Shown: in pieces, positions 26,805 through 35,570 of the stretch
How the letters are laid out: every line of letters begins with the position of its first letter
How positions within the stretch are numbered: the first letter of the stretch is position 1
Source of the DNA: Myxococcaceae bacterium
GTDB lineage: Bacteria; Myxococcota; Myxococcia; Myxococcales; Myxococcaceae
NCBI GenBank assembly: GCA_004173515.1
Contig: SECN01000060.1
Span: 1-37,389, forward strand
DNA: 37,389 bases
Direction of reading: 5' to 3'
Program-made: the position numbers and the translations under genes
Notes under the pieces: model-generated
What the model was told of the DNA's origin: nothing
Databases searched by the model: none
What the model saw: the letters and a program-made list of their open reading frames with translations, nothing else

Positions 26805-28240
26805 GCCTCCCGGTGGAGCGTGGGCAGGCGCCCGATGCGAGGCCGGCGGTCCTCGTGGTGGACGACAAGGAGAACATGCTCAAGCTGTTCGCGCGCATCC
26901 TGGGGGACGCGTACGCGGTGACGACGGCGCCGGATGGCGCGCGGGCGCTGGCCCTGCTGTCCACGCGCGCGTTCGACGTGGTGGTGACGGACATCCAGAT
27001 GCCGGGCGCGGATGGCTTCACGGTGCTGCGCGAGGTGAAGCGGAGCGCGCCGGACACGGAGGTGGTGCTCGTCACCGCCTACGCGAGCGTCCCCAAGGCG
27101 GTGGAGGCCATCAAGGAGGGCGCGTACGACTACCTGTCCAAGCCCTTCGACCCGGACGAGGTGGCGCTGGTGGTGGCGCGCGCGTTGGAGCGCCAGCGTC
27201 AACGCAGGGAAGCGGCGGGACTCCAGGACCGCGCTTCGCGCATGCCGGACTTCCACGGGCTGCTCGGCACCAGTCCCGCGCTGCGCAAGACGCACGCGCT
27301 GCTCGCGCAGGTGGCGACGCGCGAGCTCACCGTGGTGCTCACCGGCGAGACGGGCACGGGCAAGGAACTGGCCGCCCGCGCGCTGCACCGGGAGAGCCCG
27401 CGCCGGGACAAGCCCTTCGTCGCGGTGAACTGCGGCGCGCTGCCGGCGGACCTGGTGGAGAGCGAGTTGTTTGGCCACGCGAAGGGCGCCTTCACGGGCG
27501 CGACGGGTGCGAAGGCCGGGCTCTTCGAGGAGGCGCACGGCGGGACGCTCTTCCTGGATGAAGTGGGCGACCTGCCGCTGCCGGTGCAGGTGAAGCTCAA
27601 CCGCGCGTTGCAGGAGAAGGAGGTCCGCCGCGTGGGCACCACCACGCCGGTAACGGTGGACGTGCGCGTGGTGGCCGCGACGCACCGGGACCTGGCGGCG
27701 GAGGTGGCGCGGGGGCGCTTCCGCGAGGACCTCTTCTACCGGCTGGACGGCGTGACGGTGCGGATGCCCTCCCTGCGCGAGCGGCGCGAGGACATCGCGC
27801 TCCTGGCGATGCACTTCCTGTCCACCGCGCACCGGCCGGAGCTGGAGGGCTTCACGCCCGAGGCGCTCCAGGTACTCACCGCCGCGCCCTGGCCGGGCAA
27901 CGTGCGGCAGTTGCAGAACGCGGTGGCGCGCGCGGTGGCGATGGCGGCCGGGCCGCGCATCACCCCGGAGGACCTGCCCCTGGAGTCCGGCCCGCTGCGC
28001 CCCCCCGCGACGCCCAGGGCGCTCCCGACGGAAGCGCTGGCGAAGCGGCCCTACCGCGAGGCGGTGGATGAGGTGCGCGACGCCGTCTCGCGCGACTACC
28101 TCACCGCGCTGATGCAGGAGTTCTCCGGCAACGTCACCCACGCGGCCGAGCGCGCGGGCATGGAGCGCGAGAGCCTGCACCGCCTGCTCAAGCGGTACGG
28201 CGTGCGCACGGAGGACTTCAAGCGCGGCGAGTCGTCCTAG
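26801..28240 (+). CDS. NtrC-family sigma-54-dependent response regulator
   Basis: 479 aa. The receiver domain (12-125) has phosphoacceptor D64 in VVTDIQMPG and the conserved Lys in YDYLSKPF. The AAA+ domain (~147-375) has Walker A GETGTGKE at 182-189 and the sigma-54-contacting GAFTGA at 229-234, so it should open sigma-54 promoters. The C-terminal Fis-type helix-turn-helix (~430-470) contains GNVTHAAERAGMERESLHRLLKRYG. It is coupled to the kinase upstream. Its stop TAG shares the tetranucleotide CTAG with the stop of the convergent TPR gene. Targets are unknown; I saw no clear -24/-12 promoter in the window. Confidence 0.95.
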   Translation: MSLPVERGQAPDARPAVLVVDDKENMLKLFARILGDAYAVTTAPDGARALALLSTRAFDVVVTDIQMPGADGFTVLREVKRSAPDTEVVLVTAYASVPKAVEAIKEGAYDYLSKPFDPDEVALVVARALERQRQRREAAGLQDRASRMPDFHGLLGTSPALRKTHALLAQVATRELTVVLTGETGTGKELAARALHRESPRRDKPFVAVNCGALPADLVESELFGHAKGAFTGATGAKAGLFEEAHGGTLFLDEVGDLPLPVQVKLNRALQEKEVRRVGTTTPVTVDVRVVAATHRDLAAEVARGRFREDLFYRLDGVTVRMPSLRERREDIALLAMHFLSTAHRPELEGFTPEALQVLTAAPWPGNVRQLQNAVARAVAMAAGPRITPEDLPLESGPLRPPATPRALPTEALAKRPYREAVDEVRDAVSRDYLTALMQEFSGNVTHAAERAGMERESLHRLLKRYGVRTEDFKRGESS

Positions 28241-28698
28241 GCCACGTGCTTGGCGAGCACCTTGTCCAGCTCCTCCGCCTGCGCCCGCGCTTCCGCGTCG
28301 GCGGTCTTCATCGCCCGGGCCGTGAAGGTGCGCGCGCGGACCGCGTCCGACTTCGCCAGGGCCATGGCCATGGTCAGGTTCGCCTGGGGGTGGTCCGGCG
28401 ACGCCGCCAGCACGGGCGTGAGGATGTTCACGGCCTGTTCGTCCTGCTGATGCTCCAGGTGGAACATGGCCAGGTCACAGGCCGGTCCCGGCGCCGTGGG
28501 GTCGCGCTGGAGCGCTTCCTTCAGCAGGGCCACCGAAGCGGCCCGCTCCCCCTTGGCATCCTGCACCGACGCGAGGCCGTGCAGGACCTCCACGGAGTCG
28601 GGCGACTGCTTCCTCGCCTCCTCCAGGAGACGCTGGGCCTCGGCGGTGTTGCCGGCATTCAGTTGGTCGATTCCCTGGTGGTACAGGTCACTTCCCAC
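28237..28698 (-). CDS. TPR-repeat protein, 153 aa
   Basis: Starts at GTG 28698 with GGAGG seven bases upstream. The whole protein is helical TPR-like repeats: YHQGIDQLNAGNTAEAQRLL, VLHGLASVQDAKGERAASVA and ACDLAMFHLEHQQDEQAVNI are helix pairs spaced by ~34 residues. No signal peptide or other domain is present, so it is probably a cytoplasmic adaptor or chaperone-like scaffold. It is convergent with the response regulator, overlapping at the stop codons, and divergent from the PLA2-like gene with 119 bp between starts. A chaperone role for that neighbour is possible but unsupported beyond position. Confidence 0.85.
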   Translation of the reverse strand: MGSDLYHQGIDQLNAGNTAEAQRLLEEARKQSPDSVEVLHGLASVQDAKGERAASVALLKEALQRDPTAPGPACDLAMFHLEHQQDEQAVNILTPVLAASPDHPQANLTMAMALAKSDAVRARTFTARAMKTADAEARAQAEELDKVLAKHVA

Positions 28699-28743
28699 GG
28701 TGTCCTCCAGTGCACCACGCGGCGCGTTGTCTCATTCTGCGCG

Positions 28744-28770
28744 ACTTTGGTGCGGCGTCCGCAACTTTGG
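28744..28770. promoter_or_regulatory. Direct-repeat plus dyad element before the PLA2-like gene
   Basis: ACTTTGG occurs at 28744-28750 and 28764-28770, exactly 20 bp apart (about two helix turns). Between them is the dyad TGCGG-CGT-CCGCA (28751-28763). The element lies 47 bp before the PLA2-like start and the same distance from the TPR gene start, in an otherwise featureless divergent promoter region. It looks like a regulator binding site; its function is inferred. Confidence 0.4.
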
Positions 28771-28817
28771 GCAGGCGATCCGCGAGAAATCGATAAGTCT
28801 TCACTCCAGGGTCCCCC

Positions 28818-29396
28818 ATGATCATCGGCAACAAGCCCGTCCGCCCCCCGCAGACCACCGGCACGGCCTCCACCTCCACGCGCCCCGCGACCCAGCCCGC
28901 GCGCAACGTGGTGAAGGATTCCTTCTCGCCCGGCACCGCCGCCACCCAGCGCACCGCCGCCGTCACGGCCGCCCCTCCGGGCGACCACGGCAAGCTGATG
29001 AGCGACTACCTCACCGGCGCGATCCCGCCCCCGGCGGATTTCGAGCAGGTGATGGGCTACAAGCCCTACGCCATCCAGACGCCGCACGGCCAGCGCATGC
29101 AGGATCCGCTCGGCTACGCCTCCGTCCCCGGCAAGATCGGCCCGGACAAGGAGTTCGACAAGGCGGCCAAGACCCACGACTACGGCTATGACCTGCTGCG
29201 TTACTTCGAGAAGAAGGGCACGCCGCTCAAGCCGGAGGCCCGCAAGGCGGCGGACGCGCAGTTCCGCAAGGACATGTTCGACTACGCGAACGACCAGAAG
29301 GGCGCGATGAACCGCTTCAAGTTCCGCGCGTGGGCGCAGATCTACGCCACGGCGGTGGAGCTGAACTCCGTGCGCCAGCACCACGGTCCTCCGTAG
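28818..29396 (+). CDS. Predicted phospholipase A2-like protein
   Basis: 192 aa. The first ~60 residues are Thr/Pro/Ala-rich and disordered, with no signal peptide. The C-terminal part has the phospholipase A2 active-site pattern: AAKTHDYGYDLLRYF with H120, D121 and Tyr124. The preceding glycine-containing segment (VPGKIGPDKEFDKAAK) is where viral and bacterial PLA2s have their calcium loop, and D146 in KAADAQFRKDMF is placed like the second catalytic Asp. Parvoviral and prokaryotic PLA2s share the AAxxHDxxY core. Disulfide cysteines of secreted animal PLA2s are absent. A membrane-attacking effector or a lipid-remodelling enzyme are both possible. No neighbouring secretion genes are seen. Confidence 0.65.
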   Translation: MIIGNKPVRPPQTTGTASTSTRPATQPARNVVKDSFSPGTAATQRTAAVTAAPPGDHGKLMSDYLTGAIPPPADFEQVMGYKPYAIQTPHGQRMQDPLGYASVPGKIGPDKEFDKAAKTHDYGYDLLRYFEKKGTPLKPEARKAADAQFRKDMFDYANDQKGAMNRFKFRAWAQIYATAVELNSVRQHHGPP

Positions 29397-29433
29397 TCGG
29401 TCGCGAAGTGCGAGGACGCTGAAAAGCCCAGGG

Positions 29434-29454
29434 GGGCCCGCCGTCGACGGGCCC
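29434..29454 (-). terminator. Terminator for the minus-strand lipoprotein gene
   Basis: GGGCCCG (29434-29440) pairs with CGGGCCC (29448-29454) around a 7-base loop, directly after the minus-strand stop at 29457. In the minus direction it is followed by CCCCTGGGCTTTT, a short T run. It lies between two convergent genes and may act in both directions, but it is better for the minus strand. Confidence 0.5.
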
Positions 29455-29456
29455 GC

Positions 29457-31499
29457 TCAGGGGCAGGTGGCCGTGTCGTCGTTCATGTCGATGTGGACGA
29501 TGCCCGGGCCGCCCTGGAACACCGTCGTCGCGAGCGCGGCGGCCTTGCACGTGGGCAGCTTCGGGTTCTCCGTGACGACGAAGTCGGACGTCACCCGGGC
29601 CAGCTCCTCCAGGCCGAAGTCCGTGAGCAGCGCATTGCCCCGGACGTTGAGGAACGCCACCTCGCGCAGCGTCGCGAAGTCGCCCAGGTCGGGCAGCTTC
29701 GCGTTGCCCAGGACCTCCAGCAGGGACAGCCGGGTCAGCAGGCCCAGGCCTTCCAGTGACACCAGCGCTTCATTGCCGGTGACGGACACCGCGATCGCGC
29801 CTCGCAGTTGAGGCAGGTGGTGCACGCGCTGCAACGTCGCGTTGTATTTCACGCTGAAGTCCTGCTCCACCTGGGCCAGTTGGGGCATGTCTCCGGCGGC
29901 GGACATCACCGGATTGCCCTGGATGACGATGCGGCCCGCGTGGGTGAGGTTTTCGAACCCGGCGGTGTCGGGCAGCTTGGGGTTGTTGGAGATGAACAGG
30001 CTGCCCACGGTGGTGAGCTTGCGCAGCGGCTGGAGCGTCAGGAGCTGGGGGTTCGAGCCCAGCTCCAGCACTCCGTCCACCTTCTCCAGCCGATCCAATC
30101 CGAAGGGGCCGCCCATCCCGGAGTTGTTCTCCAGGACGATGTCCCCATGCACGTGGGTCAGTTTGTAGAAGGGGACCGTGGTCATCCGGAGGTTGTCCTG
30201 GATGCGAAGCGAGCCCTGGAGCGCGACGACGTTGGGCAGCAGGCCCGGCTCCTCCACCGCGTTGTTCGCGAGCAGGGTGATGCTGTCGGCGGGCACCACC
30301 GCGACCAACCCTTCCAGGTCGGTGAGCGCGGGGTTGTTCTCCACGGTGAGGCTGCCCGCCACCCGCAGCAGCGCGCGGGAGTCATCCCCCAGGAGCATCG
30401 CGTCGAGCCGGGCGTTGTCGCGCAGCTCCACGTCGCCTCCGATGAAGCGCAGGGTGCTCAGGTTCATCCGCCGCAGGCTGGAGTTGCCCTGCACGATGAG
30501 CGAGCCGTCGATGATGGACAGCGCGAGGAGGTGGGCCTCCGCGAGGATGGGGGCCTCGATGCGCAGGGTGCCCCGCAGGCGGCCCACCCCTTCGAGCGCG
30601 ATGAGGTCCACGGCGTTGGCGACCACGAAGTCCCCGTCGTGGATGCGGGAGGCCAGGCACACGTGCACCGTCTCGCGGAAGCCCTGGGGATCCGGCGCAC
30701 CGTTGTCATCGGTGTCCTCGAAGGCGTCCACGCCCGTGCCGCCCGCGGGGCAGTTCATCCCGCCGGGCTCGGCGTTGAACTGCACGAACTTCAGGTGGGC
30801 CGGCGCCACGTCGCACGCGTAGGCGGTGGCATCCACCTCCTCCGCGTCGAGCACCCCGTCCAGGTCCAGGTCCGCGCCTGCTTCCAGCACCGAGCCGCCC
30901 CGGTCGCAGGGGGCGACGGAACCCGGCACCTCGCGCACCCGCGCGAGCACCGGGGCCGGTTCGTCGCAGCCGTAGACCTCGCGGGAGATCTCCGCGTCCT
31001 CCAGCAGCCCGTTGCCGTTGATGTCATGGCCGGCGTGGGTCACCTGCCCGCCCCGGGCACACTGCGCGCCCGGAGCCACCGGACGCACGCGCACCAGCAC
31101 GTTGGCGACCGTGGTGGCGCAGACGTAATCGGTGGCGGTGACCTCCGTGTCGTCCAACTGCCCGTTGGCGTCCCGGTCCAGGCCTGACTGCACCGCCTGT
31201 CCTCCCAGGGCGCAGTTCGCGCCGTGGGGTTCGGTTCGCGTGCGGGTGCGGACCTCGGGGGGCGCGTCGGCGCAGACGTAGTCGGTGGTGGTGACCTCCG
31301 CGTCGTCCAGCTCCCCGTCGCGGTCCTGGTCCAGGCCCGTGAGGACTGCCTGACCGCCGAACGGACAGTGCTCACCGGCGGGCTCGGAGCGGACCCGCGT
31401 CCGCGCGTCGCGCTGGGAGATTTGCGAGATGTCGATGACGTCGCAGCCGCTGCCCATCAAGGCGAGCAATACCCCCCACGTCGCCCACGTGCGTCGCAT
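29457..31499 (-). CDS. Lipoprotein with five Cys/EF-hand-like repeats and a receptor-L-like domain
   Basis: 680 aa. A signal peptide ends in LMGSGC (Cys19), predicting lipidation although the -3 residue is atypical. Residues ~34-265 hold five copies of a ~46-residue module with two Cys, a Gly-Gly pair and an EF-hand-like loop (GLDQDRDGELDDAEV in the first). The last copies are divergent. This resembles the DUF7151-type repeat common in myxobacteria. From ~275 to the end the protein shows leucine-rich, receptor-L-domain-like repeats (GSLTVENNPALTDLEGL, GSLFISNNPKLPDTAGF). A surface adhesion or recognition role is plausible. The ATG at 31499 has GAGGG upstream. Confidence 0.85.
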   Translation of the reverse strand: MRRTWATWGVLLALMGSGCDVIDISQISQRDARTRVRSEPAGEHCPFGGQAVLTGLDQDRDGELDDAEVTTTDYVCADAPPEVRTRTRTEPHGANCALGGQAVQSGLDRDANGQLDDTEVTATDYVCATTVANVLVRVRPVAPGAQCARGGQVTHAGHDINGNGLLEDAEISREVYGCDEPAPVLARVREVPGSVAPCDRGGSVLEAGADLDLDGVLDAEEVDATAYACDVAPAHLKFVQFNAEPGGMNCPAGGTGVDAFEDTDDNGAPDPQGFRETVHVCLASRIHDGDFVVANAVDLIALEGVGRLRGTLRIEAPILAEAHLLALSIIDGSLIVQGNSSLRRMNLSTLRFIGGDVELRDNARLDAMLLGDDSRALLRVAGSLTVENNPALTDLEGLVAVVPADSITLLANNAVEEPGLLPNVVALQGSLRIQDNLRMTTVPFYKLTHVHGDIVLENNSGMGGPFGLDRLEKVDGVLELGSNPQLLTLQPLRKLTTVGSLFISNNPKLPDTAGFENLTHAGRIVIQGNPVMSAAGDMPQLAQVEQDFSVKYNATLQRVHHLPQLRGAIAVSVTGNEALVSLEGLGLLTRLSLLEVLGNAKLPDLGDFATLREVAFLNVRGNALLTDFGLEELARVTSDFVVTENPKLPTCKAAALATTVFQGGPGIVHIDMNDDTATCP

Positions 31500-31833
31500 T
31501 CGCTGCCCTCATCCTTCCGGCCCCCGGCTCGCCTCCCTGTCCATACGGAGCGAGGGAATTATCCGGGTCGTTTCCTGCCACAAAGGGTGGACGCCTTCCC
31601 GCAAGGCCCTGGAACTCCAGGCGTCGGGGACGCTCGTGAGCCCAGGTCCTATCGAAAAAGTCCCCCGTTGTGCAGGGGGCGGGCCTGCCTGCCTCCAGCA
31701 CGAGGAACAGGGACTCCACCACGGCCCGGGCCGGTGGAAGCCCGGGGAGGCCCTTCCGTGGAGGCCTCGCGGTCCCGAGCATGTGTAGGAGCGCGCCGGG
31801 TGCCGCGTGGGCCCGGGGAAAGGAAGTCTCGCC
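31500..31833. other. Divergent intergenic region, lipoprotein / P-type ATPase
   Basis: The region is 334 bp. I see no gene with family features on either strand; open frames are compositional. It should hold promoters for both divergent genes. The only relatively AT-rich stretches are near 31556-31582 and 31648-31665, and I could not identify a CueR-type MerR dyad between 35/10 elements. Confidence 0.4.
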
Positions 31834-34305
31834 ATGGCGCACCCCCATCCCCTGACTTCGCCCGCGGCCCGGCCGCCTCCTTCCCTGGAGGGAGGAGGAC
31901 CGGCCATCGACCCCGTGTGCGGCATGGAGGTGGATCCGCACGTGCCTCGCGGAGGTCGGTGGGAGCACGACGGCCGCACCTGGTCCTTCTGCGGGGAGAA
32001 GTGCCGCCAGCGCTTCCAGGAGGACCCCGAGCGCTTCCTCCATCCCCGGACGCCTCCACCGACCGCTGCACCGGGCACGACGTGGGTGTGCCCCATGGAT
32101 CCGGAGGTGCGGCAGGACGCGCCGGGAGCCTGCCCGAAGTGCGGCATGGCGCTGGAGCCGGACGCGCCGCCGGCCCTGGAGACGCGGGTCGAGTACACCT
32201 GCCCGATGCACCCGGAGGTGGTGCGCGACGGGCCCGGCGCCTGCCCGAAGTGCGGCATGGCGCTGGAGCCGCGCACGGTGACGGTGGAGGAGAAGCCGGA
32301 TCCGGAGCTGCGTTCGATGACGCGGCGGTTCTGGGTGGGCCTGGCGCTGAGCGTGCCGCTGATGGTGCTGGGCATGTCGGACATGCTGCCGGGTCAACCC
32401 GTGCAACACGCGCTGTCGCCAGCGACGCTGCTGTGGGCGCAGTTCGCGCTGGCGACGCCGGTGGTGGCCTGGGTCGGGGCGCCGTTCTTCCAGCGGGGTT
32501 GGGCGTCGGTGCGCAACCGGCACCTCAACATGTTCACGCTCATCGCGCTGGGCGCGGGGGCGGCGTACCTGTTCAGTGTGGTCTCCACGATGTTCCCGCA
32601 CCTGATGCCCGAAGGCGCGCGCACGGGACACGGCGACACCGCGCCCGTGTACTACGAGGCCGCCGCCATCATCCTCACGCTGGTGGCGCTGGGGCAGGTG
32701 CTGGAGCTGCGAGCCCGCCACGCGACGTCCGGGGCCCTGCGCGCGCTCCTGTCGTTGGCGCCCGCGACGGCGAGGCGCATCGGGGACGACGGGCATGAGG
32801 AAGATGTGCCGTTGTCCTCGGTCCACGTGGGAGAGCGGCTGCGCGTGCGTCCCGGGGAGAAGGTGCCGGTGGACGGGGAGGTCTTGGAGGGAGCAAGCGC
32901 GGTGGATGAATCGCTCGTCACCGGTGAGGCGGTGCCGGTGGAGAAGGCAAAGGGCGCGAAGGTGACGGGCGGCACGGTGAACGGCACGGGTTCGCTGGTG
33001 CTGCGTGCGGAGCGCGTGGGTCGGGACACGCTCCTGTCGCGCATCGTCCAGCGTGTCTCCGAGGCCCAGCGCACGCGGGCGCCCATCCAGCGGCTGGCGG
33101 ACCGGGTGGCCGGAGTCTTCGTGCCCGCGGTCATCGCGGTGGCGGTGGTGACGGCGGGGGTGTGGGCGGTGTGGGGGCCGGAGCCCCGGCTCGCGCATGC
33201 CGTGGTGAACGCGGTGGCGGTGTTGATCATCGCCTGCCCCTGTGCGCTGGGGCTGGCCACGCCCATGTCCGTGATGGTGGGAACGGGGCAGGGCGCGCGC
33301 CTGGGTGTGCTCATCCGCGACGCGGCGGCACTGGAGCGGATGGCCGCGGTGGACACGCTGGTGGTGGACAAGACGGGCACATTGACCGAAGGCAAGCCGC
33401 GCCTCGTGTCGGTGGAGCCCGTGCAGGGTGGAGACGCCACGGTGTTGCTACGGCGGGCCGCGAGCCTGGAGCGGGGCAGCGAACATCCGCTGGCGGCGGC
33501 GCTGGTCGCGGGCGCGCGGGAGCGGGGTGTCTCGCTGGTAGGAGTGGAGGGCTTCCGGTCCCTGCCGGGCCAGGGCGTGCGGGGGCGCGTGGACGGGCAC
33601 GACATCGCCCTGGGCAATGCGGCGCTGATGCAGGCGCTGGGCGTGTCGGTGGACACGCTGACGGAGCGGGCCGAAGCGCTGCGGCGGGAAGGCCAGACGG
33701 TGGTGCTGGTGTCGGTGGACGGCCGGGCCGCGGGCCTGCTGGGCGTGGAGGATCCGGTGAAGGCTTCCACGCCGGAGGCCCTGTCGCTCTTGCGGAACGA
33801 GGGCCTGCGCGTGGTCATGCTGACCGGCGACAGTCCGACCACGGCGCACGCGGTGGCGCGCCGGCTGGGCATCACGGAGGTCCTCGCCGGAGTGCAGCCG
33901 GACGCCAAGGGCGACGCGGTGAAGCACCTGCAATCGCAGGGGCGCGTGGTGGCCATGGCGGGCGACGGCGTGAACGACGCACCGGCGCTCGCGCAGGCGG
34001 ACGTGGGCATCGCGATGGGCACGGGCACGGACATCGCGATGGAGAGCGCGGGCGTGACGCTGGTGAAGGGCGACCTGCGCGGCATCGCGCGAGCCCGCCG
34101 GTTGAGCCAGGGTGTGCTGCGCAACATCCGGCAGAACCTCTTCTTCGCCTTCGTCTACAACCTGCTCGGTGTGCCGCTGGCCGCGGGCGTGCTCTATCCC
34201 GTCTTCGGCCTGCTCCTGAGCCCGCTGTTCGCGAGCGCGGCCATGAGCCTCTCCTCGGTCTCCGTCATCGCCAACGCCCTGCGATTGCGACGGCTGAAGG
34301 CATAG
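31834..34305 (+). CDS. Heavy-metal P1B-type ATPase (Cu/Ag exporter type) with YHS and two metal-binding modules
   Basis: 823 aa from ATG 31834, which has AAAGGAAG upstream. The N-terminus lacks the usual HMA domain. Instead it has a YHS domain ([10 protein letters not shown] at 26-35, FCGEKC near 53) and two tandem heavy-metal-binding modules, each with the CPMxPEV...[10 protein letters not shown] pattern. Then follow membrane helices, actuator loop [18 protein letters not shown] metal site (468-470) in [11 protein letters not shown], phosphorylation site D512KTGT, HP-like SEHPLAAAL and hinge [19 protein letters not shown] and this module set are typical of Cu(I)/Ag(I) exporters such as SilP/CopA-like pumps. 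No chaperone or regulator is adjacent. Confidence 0.94.
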   Translation: MAHPHPLTSPAARPPPSLEGGGPAIDPVCGMEVDPHVPRGGRWEHDGRTWSFCGEKCRQRFQEDPERFLHPRTPPPTAAPGTTWVCPMDPEVRQDAPGACPKCGMALEPDAPPALETRVEYTCPMHPEVVRDGPGACPKCGMALEPRTVTVEEKPDPELRSMTRRFWVGLALSVPLMVLGMSDMLPGQPVQHALSPATLLWAQFALATPVVAWVGAPFFQRGWASVRNRHLNMFTLIALGAGAAYLFSVVSTMFPHLMPEGARTGHGDTAPVYYEAAAIILTLVALGQVLELRARHATSGALRALLSLAPATARRIGDDGHEEDVPLSSVHVGERLRVRPGEKVPVDGEVLEGASAVDESLVTGEAVPVEKAKGAKVTGGTVNGTGSLVLRAERVGRDTLLSRIVQRVSEAQRTRAPIQRLADRVAGVFVPAVIAVAVVTAGVWAVWGPEPRLAHAVVNAVAVLIIACPCALGLATPMSVMVGTGQGARLGVLIRDAAALERMAAVDTLVVDKTGTLTEGKPRLVSVEPVQGGDATVLLRRAASLERGSEHPLAAALVAGARERGVSLVGVEGFRSLPGQGVRGRVDGHDIALGNAALMQALGVSVDTLTERAEALRREGQTVVLVSVDGRAAGLLGVEDPVKASTPEALSLLRNEGLRVVMLTGDSPTTAHAVARRLGITEVLAGVQPDAKGDAVKHLQSQGRVVAMAGDGVNDAPALAQADVGIAMGTGTDIAMESAGVTLVKGDLRGIARARRLSQGVLRNIRQNLFFAFVYNLLGVPLAAGVLYPVFGLLLSPLFASAAMSLSSVSVIANALRLRRLKA

Positions 34306-34422
34306 GCGTCCCTGCTTCGCCCTCGTGGAGGCCGTGGGGTGACGTCCCAGCCCCCCAACCTGGAGGCCGCCCAGCGCGCCGCCGACCTGCCGGCCTGAAG
34401 GGGGGCGTGCACGCGGGCCCGG

Positions 34423-34438
34423 GCCCATTAGACTGGGC
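34423..34438 (+). promoter_or_regulatory. Hairpin directly before the Rieske gene start
   Basis: GCCCA (34423-34427) pairs with TGGGC (34434-34438) around TTAGAC, two bases before the ATG at 34441. It overlaps the palindrome GGGCCCGGGCCC (34415-34426). It occupies the place of the ribosome binding site, which is otherwise not recognisable. It may restrict translation initiation, or the transcript could be leaderless. Confidence 0.3.
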
Positions 34439-34440
34439 GG

Positions 34441-35532
34441 ATGACCGCCCGCGAGGAGGGGCGCACCCCAGGTGCGTCTCCCAGCCACATCTCCGTCGTC
34501 AAGCTTCCGCACTCGTGGTTCATCCTCTGCACGTCGCGCGAACTGGGGGACAAGCCGCTCGCGCGCACGCTCCAGGGCACGCCCCTGGTGCTGTTCCGGG
34601 GCGAGGGAGGCAAGCCCGGCGCGCTGGTGGACCGGTGTCCGCACCGCAACGTGCCCCTGTCCCTGGGGCGTGTGCAGGGCGGACAGTTGGAGTGCGGCTA
34701 CCACGGCTGGCGCTTCGATCAGGGCGGCCAGTGTCGGCTCATCCCCGGGCTCGTGGGCGAGTCCGAGGCGAAGTCGCGCTGCGCCACCGCCTACCCGGCT
34801 CGCGAGCAGGACGGCTTCGTCTGGGTCTACTCCACGCCCGGCGTGGAGCCCACGTCGGAGCCCTTCCGCTTCCCGCTGCTGGACGCGCCCGACTACCGCA
34901 CCGTGCGCCAGGTGCTGCGCGCGCCGGGGTCGCTGCACGCGGTGCTGGAGAACACGCTGGACGTGCCGCACACGGCCTTCCTCCACGGCGGCCTGTTCCG
35001 CACCGCGGAGAAGCGCAATGAGATCGACGTGGTGGTGCGCAGGAGCGCGGACCGCGTGGAGGCGGAGTACGTCGGAGAGCCCGCGCCCAAGGGGCTCGTC
35101 GGAAGGCTGCTCGCGCCGGGCGGCGGGGTGGTGCAGCACTTCGACCGCTTCCTGATGCCGTCCATCGCGCAGGTGGAGTACCGCATCGGGGAGAAGAGCC
35201 ACATCCTGGTCAACTCCGCGATGACGCCGGTGGGGGACTTCGAAACGCTGGTGTACGCGGTGGTGACGGTGAAGCTGCCGGTGCCGCGCTTCCTGCTCAC
35301 GGCGGCCATGCCTTTCGTCCTGCCCGTGGCCCTGCACATCTTCGGACAGGACGCGCGCATCCTGGCGAAGCAGACGGACTCCATCCGCCGCTTCGGCACG
35401 GAGTCCTACGCCTCCACCGAAATCGACGTGCTGGGGCCCAGCATCCTGCGCCTGATGCGCGCCCACGAGCGCGAGCGGACCGCACCTCCGCCGGACACGG
35501 TGCACGAGACGCGCGTCCGCATGCGCACGTAG
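34441..35532 (+). CDS. Rieske [2Fe-2S] non-heme iron oxygenase
   Basis: 363 aa. The Rieske cluster ligands are C66-P-H68 (CPHRNVPLS) and C85-G-Y-H88 (CGYHGW). The mononuclear iron site is ENTLDVPHTAFLH with D174, H177 and H182. A near-C-terminal hydrophobic stretch (FLLTAAMPFVLPVALHIF) could contact the membrane. The architecture fits terminal oxygenases acting on sterols or other hydrophobic rings (KshA or cholesterol-desaturase-like) as well as aromatic hydroxylases; no reductase or ferredoxin gene is adjacent, so the substrate is open. The start has no normal ribosome binding site and a hairpin precedes it. Confidence 0.9.
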   Translation: MTAREEGRTPGASPSHISVVKLPHSWFILCTSRELGDKPLARTLQGTPLVLFRGEGGKPGALVDRCPHRNVPLSLGRVQGGQLECGYHGWRFDQGGQCRLIPGLVGESEAKSRCATAYPAREQDGFVWVYSTPGVEPTSEPFRFPLLDAPDYRTVRQVLRAPGSLHAVLENTLDVPHTAFLHGGLFRTAEKRNEIDVVVRRSADRVEAEYVGEPAPKGLVGRLLAPGGGVVQHFDRFLMPSIAQVEYRIGEKSHILVNSAMTPVGDFETLVYAVVTVKLPVPRFLLTAAMPFVLPVALHIFGQDARILAKQTDSIRRFGTESYASTEIDVLGPSILRLMRAHERERTAPPPDTVHETRVRMRT

Positions 35533-35570
35533 TCCCAATGCCAGACACCCGGACGATGCCGGAGTCTTGA

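Noticed and set aside
31429..31855. Short plus-strand open frames before the P-type ATPase
   Set aside because: No ribosome binding sites, biased composition and overlap with neighbouring genes; not supported as coding.
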